A DNA stretch of 64,000 nucleotides from JAKFEW01 sp036675505 (GTDB taxonomy: Bacteria > Cyanobacteriota > Sericytochromatia > S15B-MN24 > JAQBPE01): NCBI GenBank assembly GCA_036675505.1, contig JAKFEW010000002.1, forward strand, positions 1 to 64,000, given 5' to 3'. How positions within the stretch are numbered: position 1 is the first letter of the stretch; each line of letters starts with the position of its first letter. Both the position numbers and the translations under genes were made by a program. Of the stretch, positions 41,826-50,555 are shown piece by piece. The notes beneath the pieces are model-generated. The model ran no database searches, was not told the DNA's origin, and saw only the letters and a program-made list of their open reading frames with translations.

Positions 41826-44099
41826 ATGACGCTTCAAATCGCCGGCGTCGCCTTCGACGACTGGCTCGAAAAGGCCAGCCTGACGCACGTCAGCACCTTC
41901 GGTTCCGAGCCCGACTCGCTCACGTTCGGCCTCGTGCCGCTGGGCTGGGGTGGCCTGGCGCTCACCGTGCCCGTGGCCCACTCGATCGTGGTCGCGAACG
42001 ACGGCAGCGACGACTACTTCGGCGGCGTCATCACCGAACTGAGCGACGCCCCGGACGGGTTCCAGCACTGCAAGGTCTGGGTCACGTGCGCGGATTGGCG
42101 CGAGGCTGCGAACCGGGACCTCATGAACGATCGGTTCTGGGACCGGACGCCGGGCTACATCCTAGCCGCCCTCTTCGAGAAGTATGCGCCGGAGTTCGAC
42201 CGCAGCGGCATCGACCAGAGCGGCGCGGCGATCGGCTACGTCTCGTTCCGGCGCGACTCCCACCTGACCGACGTGCTTGAGGCGCTCAGCAACGTCACCG
42301 GCTGGGTCTGGGACCTGACCCCGGACAAGCGGATCCTGTGGGCGCCGCCGGGCGCTGTCGCAGCCCCGTTCGAGCTGTCGGACACGTCCCGCAACTTCGA
42401 GAAGCTGAGCGTCAGCACGAACAGCGCGCAAATCCGGAACCGGGTCGTGGTCCGCGGCGATCGCTACCCCGACACCAAGACCACCACGGACACGATCAAG
42501 GGCGACGGCCTCACCACGCTCTTCCTGCTCTCCGGCGTGCCCTATGGCCTCGACCAGTACGAGGTGCTCAAGGCCGACTTCACGAGCGGCATCGACAGCG
42601 CTGTGTGGGTCGAGACGGACGTGACCAACGGCTCCCCGCCCGCCGGCCACCTCGCCGCTGACGGCTACCTCGTGACCACGCTCCAGCAGGGCTCGCAGCT
42701 CGCCGAGTCCGGCTGGCTCCAGGTGCTCGGCGGGAACGGCACATGGGGCCAGGTCCGACTCATGACGCTCGTGCCCCAGGCGCGCGCCGAGCGGCGCCGC
42801 TTCGAGTGGGAGGTCAGCCCGACGACCACGACAGGCGAGGGCCGCGTGGGGCTGTGGGATCCGAACAATCAGGGCGCGCTCGCGGGCGAGCTCTACGGTG
42901 TGTTCATGGACGACGGCGTCCTGCGGCCCTCCATCGGCGGCGTGGTGCAGGGCGCGACGACGTCGACGTACACCGCCGGCGGCGACTTCCGGGTCAGGAT
43001 CACGCTCAAGGCGGCTGGCGGCGCCATCGTTCAAATCAACAAGGACGCGACGGGCGACACCGGCTTGCCCGCCGAAGAGCGCGTGGCCTGGCGCGCGTCG
43101 CAGTGGGTGACCCTCCTCGACACGGCGACCGGCACCGCCGCGAACCTGACCGTCAGCGCCATCTTCAACAAGGACTTCGCCGGCCGCGTCCGCCGCATCA
43201 GGGCTTTCGATCGCCTGTACAGCGCCGTCATTACGGTCGGCGGCGTCGAGAAGGTTGCGGGCCTCCTGGGCGTCGACGAGGACAGCGGGTGCGATGCGTT
43301 GGTCGGCTTCTCCGGCGGCGCGCCGGTCATCACCTTCTTCGGTGACACGAAGCCGGGCGCGGGCGTCAACGGGACCTTCGCCTTCACGAAGGCCTTGCCG
43401 ATCCTGCTCGAGGTCCGCGACAAGGTTTCGATCGCCGCCCTGGCCGCGCTCGAGACTGACCCCAACGTGCCCGCCAACCAGCGCGGCGTGCGCAGCCACT
43501 ACATCCACGACAAGACGCTCACGTCCGTGGCGATGGCGAGCGCCCGCGGCACGCAGGAGGTTGAGCAGTTCGCCAACGCGTTGCTCACGCTCGTTTTCCG
43601 GACCAGGGAGCGTGGCGCGCGCGCGGGCCAGCTCCTGCGCGTGAAGCTCTCGGCCATCCCCGGCCGCGGCGCGATCGACAACAGCTTCCTGATCCAGAAC
43701 GTCACCACCCAGCTCGAATCGGGCGTCTACACGGCGACCATCACGGCCACGAGCCGCCTCAAGGGCGCGCAAGACTATTTGCTCGAGCTGCTCAAGCTGG
43801 GCAAGCGCCAGGACGTAATCGACGACGAAAACTCGCCGATCGAGGAGCTGCTGTATGCGGCCGACGAGCTGGTCATGTCGGACGTCGGCGCGGTCGGCGG
43901 GCCGCACTTCGTGGCAGCCGACGAGCTGGTCATCACGGATCTGGGCGCGGTGACCTCCGGCCAGATGCCGCCGTACCGCTACGCAACCTGCCTATTGTCA
44001 GAGGCCACTGAGCGGGTGCAGGACGAAGACGGCGAGCTAATTCTGACCGAGGAATCCCCCTCTACCCCCGCGCGCTATACACGCGCTGCCTACGCCTGA
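41826..44099 (+). CDS. Tail tip/baseplate protein, 757 residues
   Basis: ATG 41826 has GGGAGGAATCCC upstream. The first 220 residues (ITELSDAPDGFQHCKVWVTCADWREAANRDLMNDRFW...GYILAALFEKYAPEF...VSFRRDSHLTDVLEALSNVTGWVWDLTPDKRILW) match phage tail proteins of the Dit/Tal or receptor-binding region. A beta-sandwich insertion (about 255-440) looks like a lectin-type domain. The last 70 residues repeat AADELVMSDVGAV and AADELVITDLGAV. Confidence 0.75.
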   Translation: MTLQIAGVAFDDWLEKASLTHVSTFGSEPDSLTFGLVPLGWGGLALTVPVAHSIVVANDGSDDYFGGVITELSDAPDGFQHCKVWVTCADWREAANRDLMNDRFWDRTPGYILAALFEKYAPEFDRSGIDQSGAAIGYVSFRRDSHLTDVLEALSNVTGWVWDLTPDKRILWAPPGAVAAPFELSDTSRNFEKLSVSTNSAQIRNRVVVRGDRYPDTKTTTDTIKGDGLTTLFLLSGVPYGLDQYEVLKADFTSGIDSAVWVETDVTNGSPPAGHLAADGYLVTTLQQGSQLAESGWLQVLGGNGTWGQVRLMTLVPQARAERRRFEWEVSPTTTTGEGRVGLWDPNNQGALAGELYGVFMDDGVLRPSIGGVVQGATTSTYTAGGDFRVRITLKAAGGAIVQINKDATGDTGLPAEERVAWRASQWVTLLDTATGTAANLTVSAIFNKDFAGRVRRIRAFDRLYSAVITVGGVEKVAGLLGVDEDSGCDALVGFSGGAPVITFFGDTKPGAGVNGTFAFTKALPILLEVRDKVSIAALAALETDPNVPANQRGVRSHYIHDKTLTSVAMASARGTQEVEQFANALLTLVFRTRERGARAGQLLRVKLSAIPGRGAIDNSFLIQNVTTQLESGVYTATITATSRLKGAQDYLLELLKLGKRQDVIDDENSPIEELLYAADELVMSDVGAVGGPHFVAADELVITDLGAVTSGQMPPYRYATCLLSEATERVQDEDGELILTEESPSTPARYTRAAYA

Positions 44100-44106
44100 G
44101 GTCACC

Positions 44107-46335
44107 ATGCCGAAGATCTCTGAGTACCCTGAAAACGCCGCGCCGGCGACGACCGACGCCTTCCCCACGGCGCAGGCCGGCACCACCCGCAAGACGACGA
44201 TCGCTCAGATCTTCGCGCTCGCGGCCGTGACGGCGTTCAACTGGACGGCGCTCCAGACCAACACAGGCGCCGCGGCATCCACCGTGGTCGCCGACAGCAA
44301 GGTCACCGCCGACGTCGCGTCCCGCTGGGCGCGCACGGCGGACGGCAAGATGGAGTGGGGCAACGGCACCGACGCCCGCGACACCAACCTCTACCGCTCG
44401 GCCGTCGACACGCTCAAGACCGACGACAACATGCTCGTCGCCGGGACGTTCGGCGGCACCGGCGCGGCGACGTTCGGCTCGACGGTGGGCATCACGGGCG
44501 ACCTGGCCGTCAACACGAACAAGTTCACGGTCGCCGCGTCGAGCGGCAACACGCAGGTCGCAGGCACGTTCGGCTCAACTGGCGCCGCAACCCTGTCGTC
44601 CACGCTCGGCGTCACCGGCCTGTCCACCCTGGCCGGCGGGCTGATTGCCACCGGCGCGCCGGCTACCATGTCGGGCCGCTCGATCGGTTCGCTGCACACC
44701 ATCACCAACACCACCGGCGTCTGGGCCGGCGCTGAGATCGTAGCCCGCATGAACCCCGCCGGCACCATGTCTGGGCTCATGCACGGCGTCTACGGCTCCG
44801 CCGAGGTGACCAGCGCGAACGCACAGAACTTCACGGCTGGCCCGCTTGGTCTAGCCGGCGTCGGCGGGCAGGCGATTCACGCCGGTTCGGGGACGGTCAC
44901 GGGCGCGGCGTCGGTGTACGCGAAGGCGATCGCCAACACGGGCGGCGGCACGATCACGAACGCCTATGGCTTGTATCTCGCGGCCCAGACGGCCGGCGCG
45001 ACGAACTGGGGCCTTTACGACCTCTCGTCGCAGTCCTACCACGCGGGCAACGTCGGGATCGGGATGACGCCCGTTCGGAAGCTCGACGTCACCGGCACGT
45101 TCGGCGCGACCGGCGCGGCCACGCTCGGATCTACCCTCGCCGTCGCCAGCACCGTAGATGCAGGCGGCACCATCCGAGCCTACGGATCGACGGCCCCGGC
45201 CAGCGGCGCAGGCGTGGAGTGCCATTACACCGGCGCCAACGGGTACGTTCAGTCCTACGACCGCACCGGGGCAGCGTACATGCCGCTGAACCTGCGGGGC
45301 TCCACAGTCAACCTCGCGCCGAGCGGCACGACGGTTCTTGCCGCCAGCGCGGGCGCGGCTGCAATCACGGGAACTCTGGGCGTTACAGGTCTTTCCACCC
45401 TTACCGGCGGCGCTCAGATTGGTACGGCAGTTACTACGTTCTCTTCATCGTTTGCTGGTGCCCGTAAGGACTTCACGGACACGTCGGGCAGCCGCGGCGC
45501 CCTGGCCGGCATGATCAGTCCGGCCCCTGGCTCGGCCTCCACGGCCAGTTATTACGGCGCCTCTGGCAATGTCAACAACTCCAACGCTAATACCGCCGGG
45601 GCCTCTATGCTTGGTCTGCACGGTCAGGCCGTTTCTAGCACGGCTGTAACAACTCTGGCCGGCGGTCAATTCGCGACAGCCCTTACCGGCGCTGTCGCGG
45701 TGACCGATATCAAGGGCATTCACGTCACCGCTTCCAATTCGGCCGCGGGCACGGTGACAACCCAATTCGGTGTTTACGTCGATGCCCCGACGAACGCCGG
45801 CGGCGCTACCATTGACACTTACTACGGCGTGAGGGTTCGGGCCTCGGCCACCTACGGAACCTCTACCTGGGGCGTTTATGTGGACGCGGCTAAGTCGTAT
45901 TTCGGCGGCGGCCTTGATTCGGCGGCCACGATCCGGGCGACCGGCGCGGCCACGCCGGCCAGCGGAGCGGGTGTGGAGGCCCTTTACACCGGCGGCGTTG
46001 GCTACGTCACGGCCTACAACCGATCGGGCAGCGTTCGCCTGCCGATGAACGTTCAGGGCTTGACCGTCACCCTGAACACCACGGGCGGCGACGCCCTGGT
46101 CGCCGACGCCACTACGACGGCTCTCAAGGCCGCCGGCACCACCGTCGCCACGTTCACGACGTCCGAAATGGTGCTCGCCAAGCCGGCCCGCCTGATGTCC
46201 TACACCCTCGCGGCGCTGCCAGCCGGATCAGCCGGCGGCACCGCCTACTGCACCGACCACACCGGCGGGGCCCGCCCCGTCTACTCCGATGGCACCAACT
46301 GGCGCGACTTCCGCACCGGGAACGTGGCCGCATAA
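44107..46335 (+). CDS. Tail fibre protein with repeats, 742 residues
   Basis: The sequence is Ala/Gly/Thr-rich with repeated GTFGSTGAAT and STLGVTGLSTL modules around residues 114, 155, 337 and 425, and two VDAGGTIRAYGST/SAATIRATGAAT-type segments. The C-terminal 45 residues (LAALPAGSAGGTAYCTDHTGGARPVYSDGTNW) are the common phage fibre tip. The part from about 45,420 to 45,870 has clearly more T at third codon positions than either side, which suggests recombination brought it in. Confidence 0.85.
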   Translation: MPKISEYPENAAPATTDAFPTAQAGTTRKTTIAQIFALAAVTAFNWTALQTNTGAAASTVVADSKVTADVASRWARTADGKMEWGNGTDARDTNLYRSAVDTLKTDDNMLVAGTFGGTGAATFGSTVGITGDLAVNTNKFTVAASSGNTQVAGTFGSTGAATLSSTLGVTGLSTLAGGLIATGAPATMSGRSIGSLHTITNTTGVWAGAEIVARMNPAGTMSGLMHGVYGSAEVTSANAQNFTAGPLGLAGVGGQAIHAGSGTVTGAASVYAKAIANTGGGTITNAYGLYLAAQTAGATNWGLYDLSSQSYHAGNVGIGMTPVRKLDVTGTFGATGAATLGSTLAVASTVDAGGTIRAYGSTAPASGAGVECHYTGANGYVQSYDRTGAAYMPLNLRGSTVNLAPSGTTVLAASAGAAAITGTLGVTGLSTLTGGAQIGTAVTTFSSSFAGARKDFTDTSGSRGALAGMISPAPGSASTASYYGASGNVNNSNANTAGASMLGLHGQAVSSTAVTTLAGGQFATALTGAVAVTDIKGIHVTASNSAAGTVTTQFGVYVDAPTNAGGATIDTYYGVRVRASATYGTSTWGVYVDAAKSYFGGGLDSAATIRATGAATPASGAGVEALYTGGVGYVTAYNRSGSVRLPMNVQGLTVTLNTTGGDALVADATTTALKAAGTTVATFTTSEMVLAKPARLMSYTLAALPAGSAGGTAYCTDHTGGARPVYSDGTNWRDFRTGNVAA

Positions 46336-46351
46336 CGAAAGGATCCCCCCT

Positions 46352-46615
46352 ATGAAGATCTCGTTCAAAGCCACCGCCGCCGGCGTCGAGCTGGTCGTCG
46401 GGAAGGAGCGCATTCCCCCGGAGCGGATTGCCGGCTTCGAATTCAAGGCGATGCCCGGCGGCGGCCTACCTCACGCCGTGATCACCCTCGTCCCCGACGA
46501 GATGGAGATCGACGCGGCGATGGCGGCCGTGACCCAGGTGCAGCCTGAGGCCGTCGCGGCCCCGCCGGCGCAAGCCCCCCAACCCAACCGCGCCGCACGC
46601 CGCAAGAAGAAGTAG
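46352..46615 (+). CDS. Hypothetical tail-region protein, 87 residues
   Basis: ATG 46352 with GAAAGGATCCCCCC upstream. Mixed beta N-terminus, Ala/Pro-rich linker, and a basic end (RRKKK). Lies directly after the fibre gene. Role unknown. Confidence 0.6.
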   Translation: MKISFKATAAGVELVVGKERIPPERIAGFEFKAMPGGGLPHAVITLVPDEMEIDAAMAAVTQVQPEAVAAPPAQAPQPNRAARRKKK

Positions 46616-46676
46616 ACCCCGCCAACCCGCTCGACGCCGCGCCCCGCCTGGGGCGCGCCGCTGCATGGAGGTCCTC

Positions 46677-47240
46677 ATGCTCGCCAACGACCAGCTCGCG
46701 CTCGCGGGCGAGTACCGCATCGTCCGCGTCGACTTCCGCCGCGAGATCGAGCGCTCCATTAATGGCCGCCCGGCCGCGGCGCCCCCGTGCATGCACCTCC
46801 CGCACCGGGACGGCATCTGCCCGCACGGCCTGCGCCACGACGTGACCGTCAGCGAGGGCCAGAACACCATCCTGACCAGCCTGAAGGAGAGCGTGATCGA
46901 CCAGATGGAGGGAACGGCCACGCCGACCAACCTCCTGATCACCCGCATCAGCTACGGCACGAGCGCCGACCCGACCACGGCCGGTATGGTCGACCTGGTC
47001 GCCGAGTACGGCCGCGCCACTCCAGAGCTGGTGAAAGTGAGCGCCCTCGCCCTCCGCGCGTTCTGGTTCCTGGGGCCGACCGACGGCAACGCGCCTTCGA
47101 CCTTGCAGGAGTGGGGGATCGTGGCTGGCGGCGGCACGGACACGCTCGGCAGCGGGGTGACGATCGCCAGGTTCTTGGACGACTTCGCCAAGGACTCGCT
47201 CACCACCTGCAACGGGCAGTACGACTACTCGATCGCCTGA
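46677..47240 (+). CDS. Virion structural protein, probable tail-tip component
   Basis: ATG 46677 has TGGAGGT upstream and a GC hairpin before it. 187 residues, beta-rich after a leader with CMHLPHRDGICPHG. The end (GGGTDTLGSGVTIARFLDDFAKDSLTTCNGQYDYSIA) resembles phage tail-adhesin associated proteins. Name given by position. Confidence 0.6.
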   Translation: MLANDQLALAGEYRIVRVDFRREIERSINGRPAAAPPCMHLPHRDGICPHGLRHDVTVSEGQNTILTSLKESVIDQMEGTATPTNLLITRISYGTSADPTTAGMVDLVAEYGRATPELVKVSALALRAFWFLGPTDGNAPSTLQEWGIVAGGGTDTLGSGVTIARFLDDFAKDSLTTCNGQYDYSIA

Positions 47241-47250
47241 GGACCTGACG

Positions 47251-48573
47251 ATGACCATCACGCAGACCTCGCAGAGCGTCAGCCCGGCCGACGTCGTCCT
47301 GGCCGACGACCACAACACCGCCGTCGTCGACATCGCGGCCATCATCGCGGCGCTGGCAGCCCTCAAGGCCGTACCCAGGCGTCAGACCGTGCTCGCCGGC
47401 CCCGTTGCGCCATCCACTGGCCTGCCAAGCGCACTCGGCTACTCGGGCGGCAACGTGTCGATCGACGCCTCGCCCACGCCGATCGTGCTCGCGTTCGCCA
47501 ACGGGTTCGCCGCCTCGGGCGCGCTGGACGAGGTCGAGGCCATCGCCGCCGACGTGGCAGCGGCCTGGTCCGGCCTGCAATCCTCGTCCACGTCATACCT
47601 CTACGTCGACCGCAACCCCAGCACGGGGGCGCTCACCTACGGGGCGACCGTTCAGCCGCCAATCTACGCCGGCGCAGCCTCGGCGTCCGCGGACGGCTGG
47701 CTCTCGCTCGCGATGACCAACTACACGGTCCCGAGCCCCTACGTGGCGAGCGCGAGCAACGACGGCGCCGCCGGCGGGCAGGCCTGGAAGGCTTTCGACG
47801 GCCCCGTCGACGGCACTCAATGGCAGACGGCCACAGGCAACTCGCCGCCCCAATGGCTCAAGCTCGATCACGGCGTCCCGTACATGGCCACCCAGTACCG
47901 CGTCGGCCGCGACGTCGGCACCGGCACCGGCCTACCAACCGCATGGACGCTGGAAGGCTCGAACGACGACGCTGCATGGACGACCCTGGACACGGCCTCG
48001 GGCCAGTCCCTCCCCGGAGGCGGCTACGTCACGCGCTCGATCGGCTCGCCGGCCGCGTATCGCTACTACCGGATCACCGTCACGGCCGTAAACAGCGGCA
48101 CGTACGCCAACATTTCCCAGCTTGAGTTCTACGGCACCAGCGCCGGCTTCCACTGGTTCGACCTCTCGACCTGGACCATGAAGGCCTGGAACGGCACCGC
48201 CTGGGAGGCCAAGCAGCGCGTATTCATCGGCCAGGCGACAACCGACGGTAGCAGCAACGTGACCAGCATCGTCACCTACGCCTACCGCGGCGAGTACGAT
48301 TCCGGCTGGTTCGGCGTCACCGACAACAGCAACACCGCGAAGGCCCACAACCTCGGCATGGTGCCCGGCCTGATCGACCTGACCGCCACAACCGCGGCCA
48401 GCGTCGTGTATCGCTGGTCCCCCTGGTACAACGCCGCGTACCTCGGCGGCTCGGTCGGCTCGATCACCGCCACCTCGCTCACAGTCTCAGCTCACTCGCT
48501 CTCGGCGATCGCCGCGGCGGACGCGATCGCCACCATCACCCAAGCCCGCGTCGTCGCCTCCCGCGGCTGGTAG
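47251..48573 (+). CDS. Tail protein with F5/8 type C (discoidin) domain
   Basis: 440 residues. Residues 163-300 follow the discoidin pattern: ASASNDGAAGGQAWKAFDG, WLKLDHG, AWTLEGSNDDAAWTTLDT, YRYYRITV and NISQLEFYG. Such domains bind carbohydrates. A short Trp-rich beta segment and a C-terminal domain follow. It probably helps the phage bind host surface sugars. Confidence 0.85.
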   Translation: MTITQTSQSVSPADVVLADDHNTAVVDIAAIIAALAALKAVPRRQTVLAGPVAPSTGLPSALGYSGGNVSIDASPTPIVLAFANGFAASGALDEVEAIAADVAAAWSGLQSSSTSYLYVDRNPSTGALTYGATVQPPIYAGAASASADGWLSLAMTNYTVPSPYVASASNDGAAGGQAWKAFDGPVDGTQWQTATGNSPPQWLKLDHGVPYMATQYRVGRDVGTGTGLPTAWTLEGSNDDAAWTTLDTASGQSLPGGGYVTRSIGSPAAYRYYRITVTAVNSGTYANISQLEFYGTSAGFHWFDLSTWTMKAWNGTAWEAKQRVFIGQATTDGSSNVTSIVTYAYRGEYDSGWFGVTDNSNTAKAHNLGMVPGLIDLTATTAASVVYRWSPWYNAAYLGGSVGSITATSLTVSAHSLSAIAAADAIATITQARVVASRGW

Positions 48574-48635
48574 CCGACCCCTCTCCGCTCTCCCACCCAC
48601 CGCCCTCGGGCGGGCGTCCCCGCTTGGAGGTTCCC

Positions 48636-49304
48636 ATGCGCCGTCTTCCCTCGCTCGTCGCGGTCCTCGCCCTCACCCTCGGCGCGTGCACGCCCGGCAC
48701 CGCCCCCATCCTGGATCTGGGCCCGGCCCCGGACCTGACGCCCGGCAAGTCGTTGATCGTGACGCCGTTCACCTGGCCCAGGCAGGGGCCGCCCGACGGC
48801 GAGCTCGCCCAGGTCCTCGAGAAGCTCACGACCCCTCAGGCGATCGCCGACCACCTCACCGCGTCGTATCCGTGGCAGGACGACTACGACACCAGCCGGT
48901 TTCTCGCGCCGGCCGAGCTGGTCGCCCAGCGCCGCGGGGTCTGCACGGCGTTCGCCAGGTTCTGGTGCCGGGCGCTCGCCGCCCAGGGCATCCGCGCCGA
49001 GTTCGTCTCGTTCTGGGGCCCGAGCTCGGCGCATGCGGTCGCGATCTTCCGCGACCCGATCACCGGCCACTGGCGCCTCGCCAGCAACCAGGCCCTGTAC
49101 AACAACGACCTGGGCCTCGAGCGCGATGGCGCGCTTGCCGGCGCCGCGGCCGAGTTCTACGGCGCCGGCTGGGGTGACCTCCTGGTCTTCGACGCCGACT
49201 CTGGCGCCGTCCGCCAGCGCATGCGCAACGCGAACGCCACCACCGCCCCCCTCGCCGCTCCGTCCCTCATCCCGGGCCGGAACCTCTTCACCGTCCGGAG
49301 GTAG
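48636..49304 (+). CDS. Lipoprotein with transglutaminase-like domain
   Basis: ATG 48636 has TTGGAGGTTCCC upstream. A lipoprotein signal ends at Cys18 (LTLGAC). The mature protein has a papain/transglutaminase-like triad: Cys103 in RRGVC, His133 in SSAHAV and Asp140. It precedes amidase and holin, so it may take part in lysis as a spanin-like or cross-link-cutting protein, or it may modify the envelope of the lysogen. Confidence 0.75.
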   Translation: MRRLPSLVAVLALTLGACTPGTAPILDLGPAPDLTPGKSLIVTPFTWPRQGPPDGELAQVLEKLTTPQAIADHLTASYPWQDDYDTSRFLAPAELVAQRRGVCTAFARFWCRALAAQGIRAEFVSFWGPSSAHAVAIFRDPITGHWRLASNQALYNNDLGLERDGALAGAAAEFYGAGWGDLLVFDADSGAVRQRMRNANATTAPLAAPSLIPGRNLFTVRR

Positions 49305-49306
49305 CC

Positions 49307-49957
49307 ATGCGCAAGCTCGCCCCCATCCTGCTCGGCCTGGCCCTCGCGCTCGGAGCCGCCCTGGCGCCGGCCTTCGTCCCGCCGGCGCCAGCCCCCCCGC
49401 CGGCCGCCGCGCCGACTGCAACCCCGCCGCCCCTCCCGCCCTGCCTCGACCACGACGAGCTGCCGGCGATCGTCCCCCTCGCGGGCCTGCGCCGGCCGGC
49501 GGCGTTCATCGTCATGCACCACTGGGGCGCGCCGCCGCCGAGCTCGATCACCACGATGCTCAGCGTCTTCGCCGGCATGAAGTACGACGGCCCGCCCTAC
49601 AACGCGATGTTCACGGCCGCTGGCGTGGCGTGGCCCGGCCGCCCCGAGTCGAAGGCATCGGGCGCGACGTGGGGCCTGAACGACCGCAGCATCGCCGGGT
49701 GCGTGGCGATGGACCTCACCAGGCAGCCCGCGACCGATGCGGCCGTCGGCGCGTTTGGCCACTGGTTGATCGGCGCGCTCCGCCGGCACCCGGGTGCTAA
49801 GTTCATCCAGCACCGTGACGCCGGCAAGATGTTCGGCTACGGCACCAACTGCGCCGGCGAGGCCACGCAACGCGATCGCACAGCTCGCGCCGTCTGGCTC
49901 GTCGCCTGCGGTTACAAGGTGCCCGAGGCCCGCCGCCGGGCCCGCGCCGGCCTGTAG
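49307..49957 (+). CDS. Endolysin: secreted N-acetylmuramoyl-L-alanine amidase
   Basis: 216 residues with an N-terminal hydrophobic signal (residues 4-23) and a Pro/Ala linker. The amidase_2/PGRP catalytic domain shows MHHWG (His71 or 72), then FIQHRDAGKMFGYGTNCAG with zinc ligands His169 and Cys182. The signal means export by the host, with holin then triggering lysis by depolarising the membrane. The gene follows the lipoprotein by two bases. Confidence 0.9.
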   Translation: MRKLAPILLGLALALGAALAPAFVPPAPAPPPAAAPTATPPPLPPCLDHDELPAIVPLAGLRRPAAFIVMHHWGAPPPSSITTMLSVFAGMKYDGPPYNAMFTAAGVAWPGRPESKASGATWGLNDRSIAGCVAMDLTRQPATDAAVGAFGHWLIGALRRHPGAKFIQHRDAGKMFGYGTNCAGEATQRDRTARAVWLVACGYKVPEARRRARAGL

Positions 49958-49984
49958 TTCCGACTCCGAAGTTGTCGAGTCGTC

Positions 49985-50002
49985 TGTGCACCGCGGTGCA
50001 CA
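49985..50002. repeat. Dispersed 18-bp palindrome, copy 3 (perfect, intergenic)
   Basis: TGTGCACCGCGGTGCACA, between the amidase and holin genes, 33 bp before the holin start. Confidence 0.9.
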
Positions 50003-50034
50003 TTCCGCGGCCCCGCCGCCGAAAGGAGCCCCCC

Positions 50035-50472
50035 ATGGTCGCCGTCACCATCACCGTCCTGGCCGCTCTCGTCCTGGTCCTGGCCGCCATCGGCCTCGCC
50101 GCGCCGGCGTTCGCCATCCCCACGCCGGAGCCTCCGCCGGTGCAGCTGCCGGATCTGCCCTGGACCTGGACAGCGAACGACCTGGCCGGCTTGCTCATGG
50201 CGATGCTGCTCGCCGCCGCCGCGGAGCTCTACCGCCGGTGGTCGGCGGGCCGCCGCGCGGCCGAGCTCGCGGTGAACCTCGCCGCGGCCGTCGAGCCCCT
50301 CGTGCTCACGGCCGAAACGATCGGCGGGGAGGGCGTGGCGAAGTACGCGCGGGTCTACCGCCAGGCGCAGTCCTGGCTGGACGAGCAGGGCATCACGGGG
50401 CAGCCGCGCCGCCTGCTCGAGCAGGACCTGCCGGAACTGATTGAGGAGGCCGTGCGCCACCTCCCCAAGTAG
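50035..50472 (+). CDS. Holin, LLH family (probable)
   Basis: ATG 50035 has AAAGGAGC upstream. 145 residues: one hydrophobic helix at 3-25, a second at about 46-62, and a C-terminal helical part (AKYARVYRQAQSWLDEQGI), the layout of LLH holins. It follows the amidase, completing a lysis cassette. Confidence 0.75.
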   Translation: MVAVTITVLAALVLVLAAIGLAAPAFAIPTPEPPPVQLPDLPWTWTANDLAGLLMAMLLAAAAELYRRWSAGRRAAELAVNLAAAVEPLVLTAETIGGEGVAKYARVYRQAQSWLDEQGITGQPRRLLEQDLPELIEEAVRHLPK

Positions 50473-50514
50473 GGCCGCAAAGCGCGCCCACCAGGCCGCG
50501 ATGACGCGGCCGCG

Positions 50515-50550
50515 ATGAACCCCCGCCTCCACGACGAGGCGGGGGTTCAT
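50515..50550. terminator. Bidirectional terminator, perfect 15-bp hairpin
   Basis: ATGAACCCCCGCCTC (50515-50529), CACGAC loop, then its exact complement (50536-50550). It lies between the rightward late operon and the leftward accessory group and can end both. No long T run follows. Confidence 0.75.
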
Positions 50551-50555
50551 CGTCT

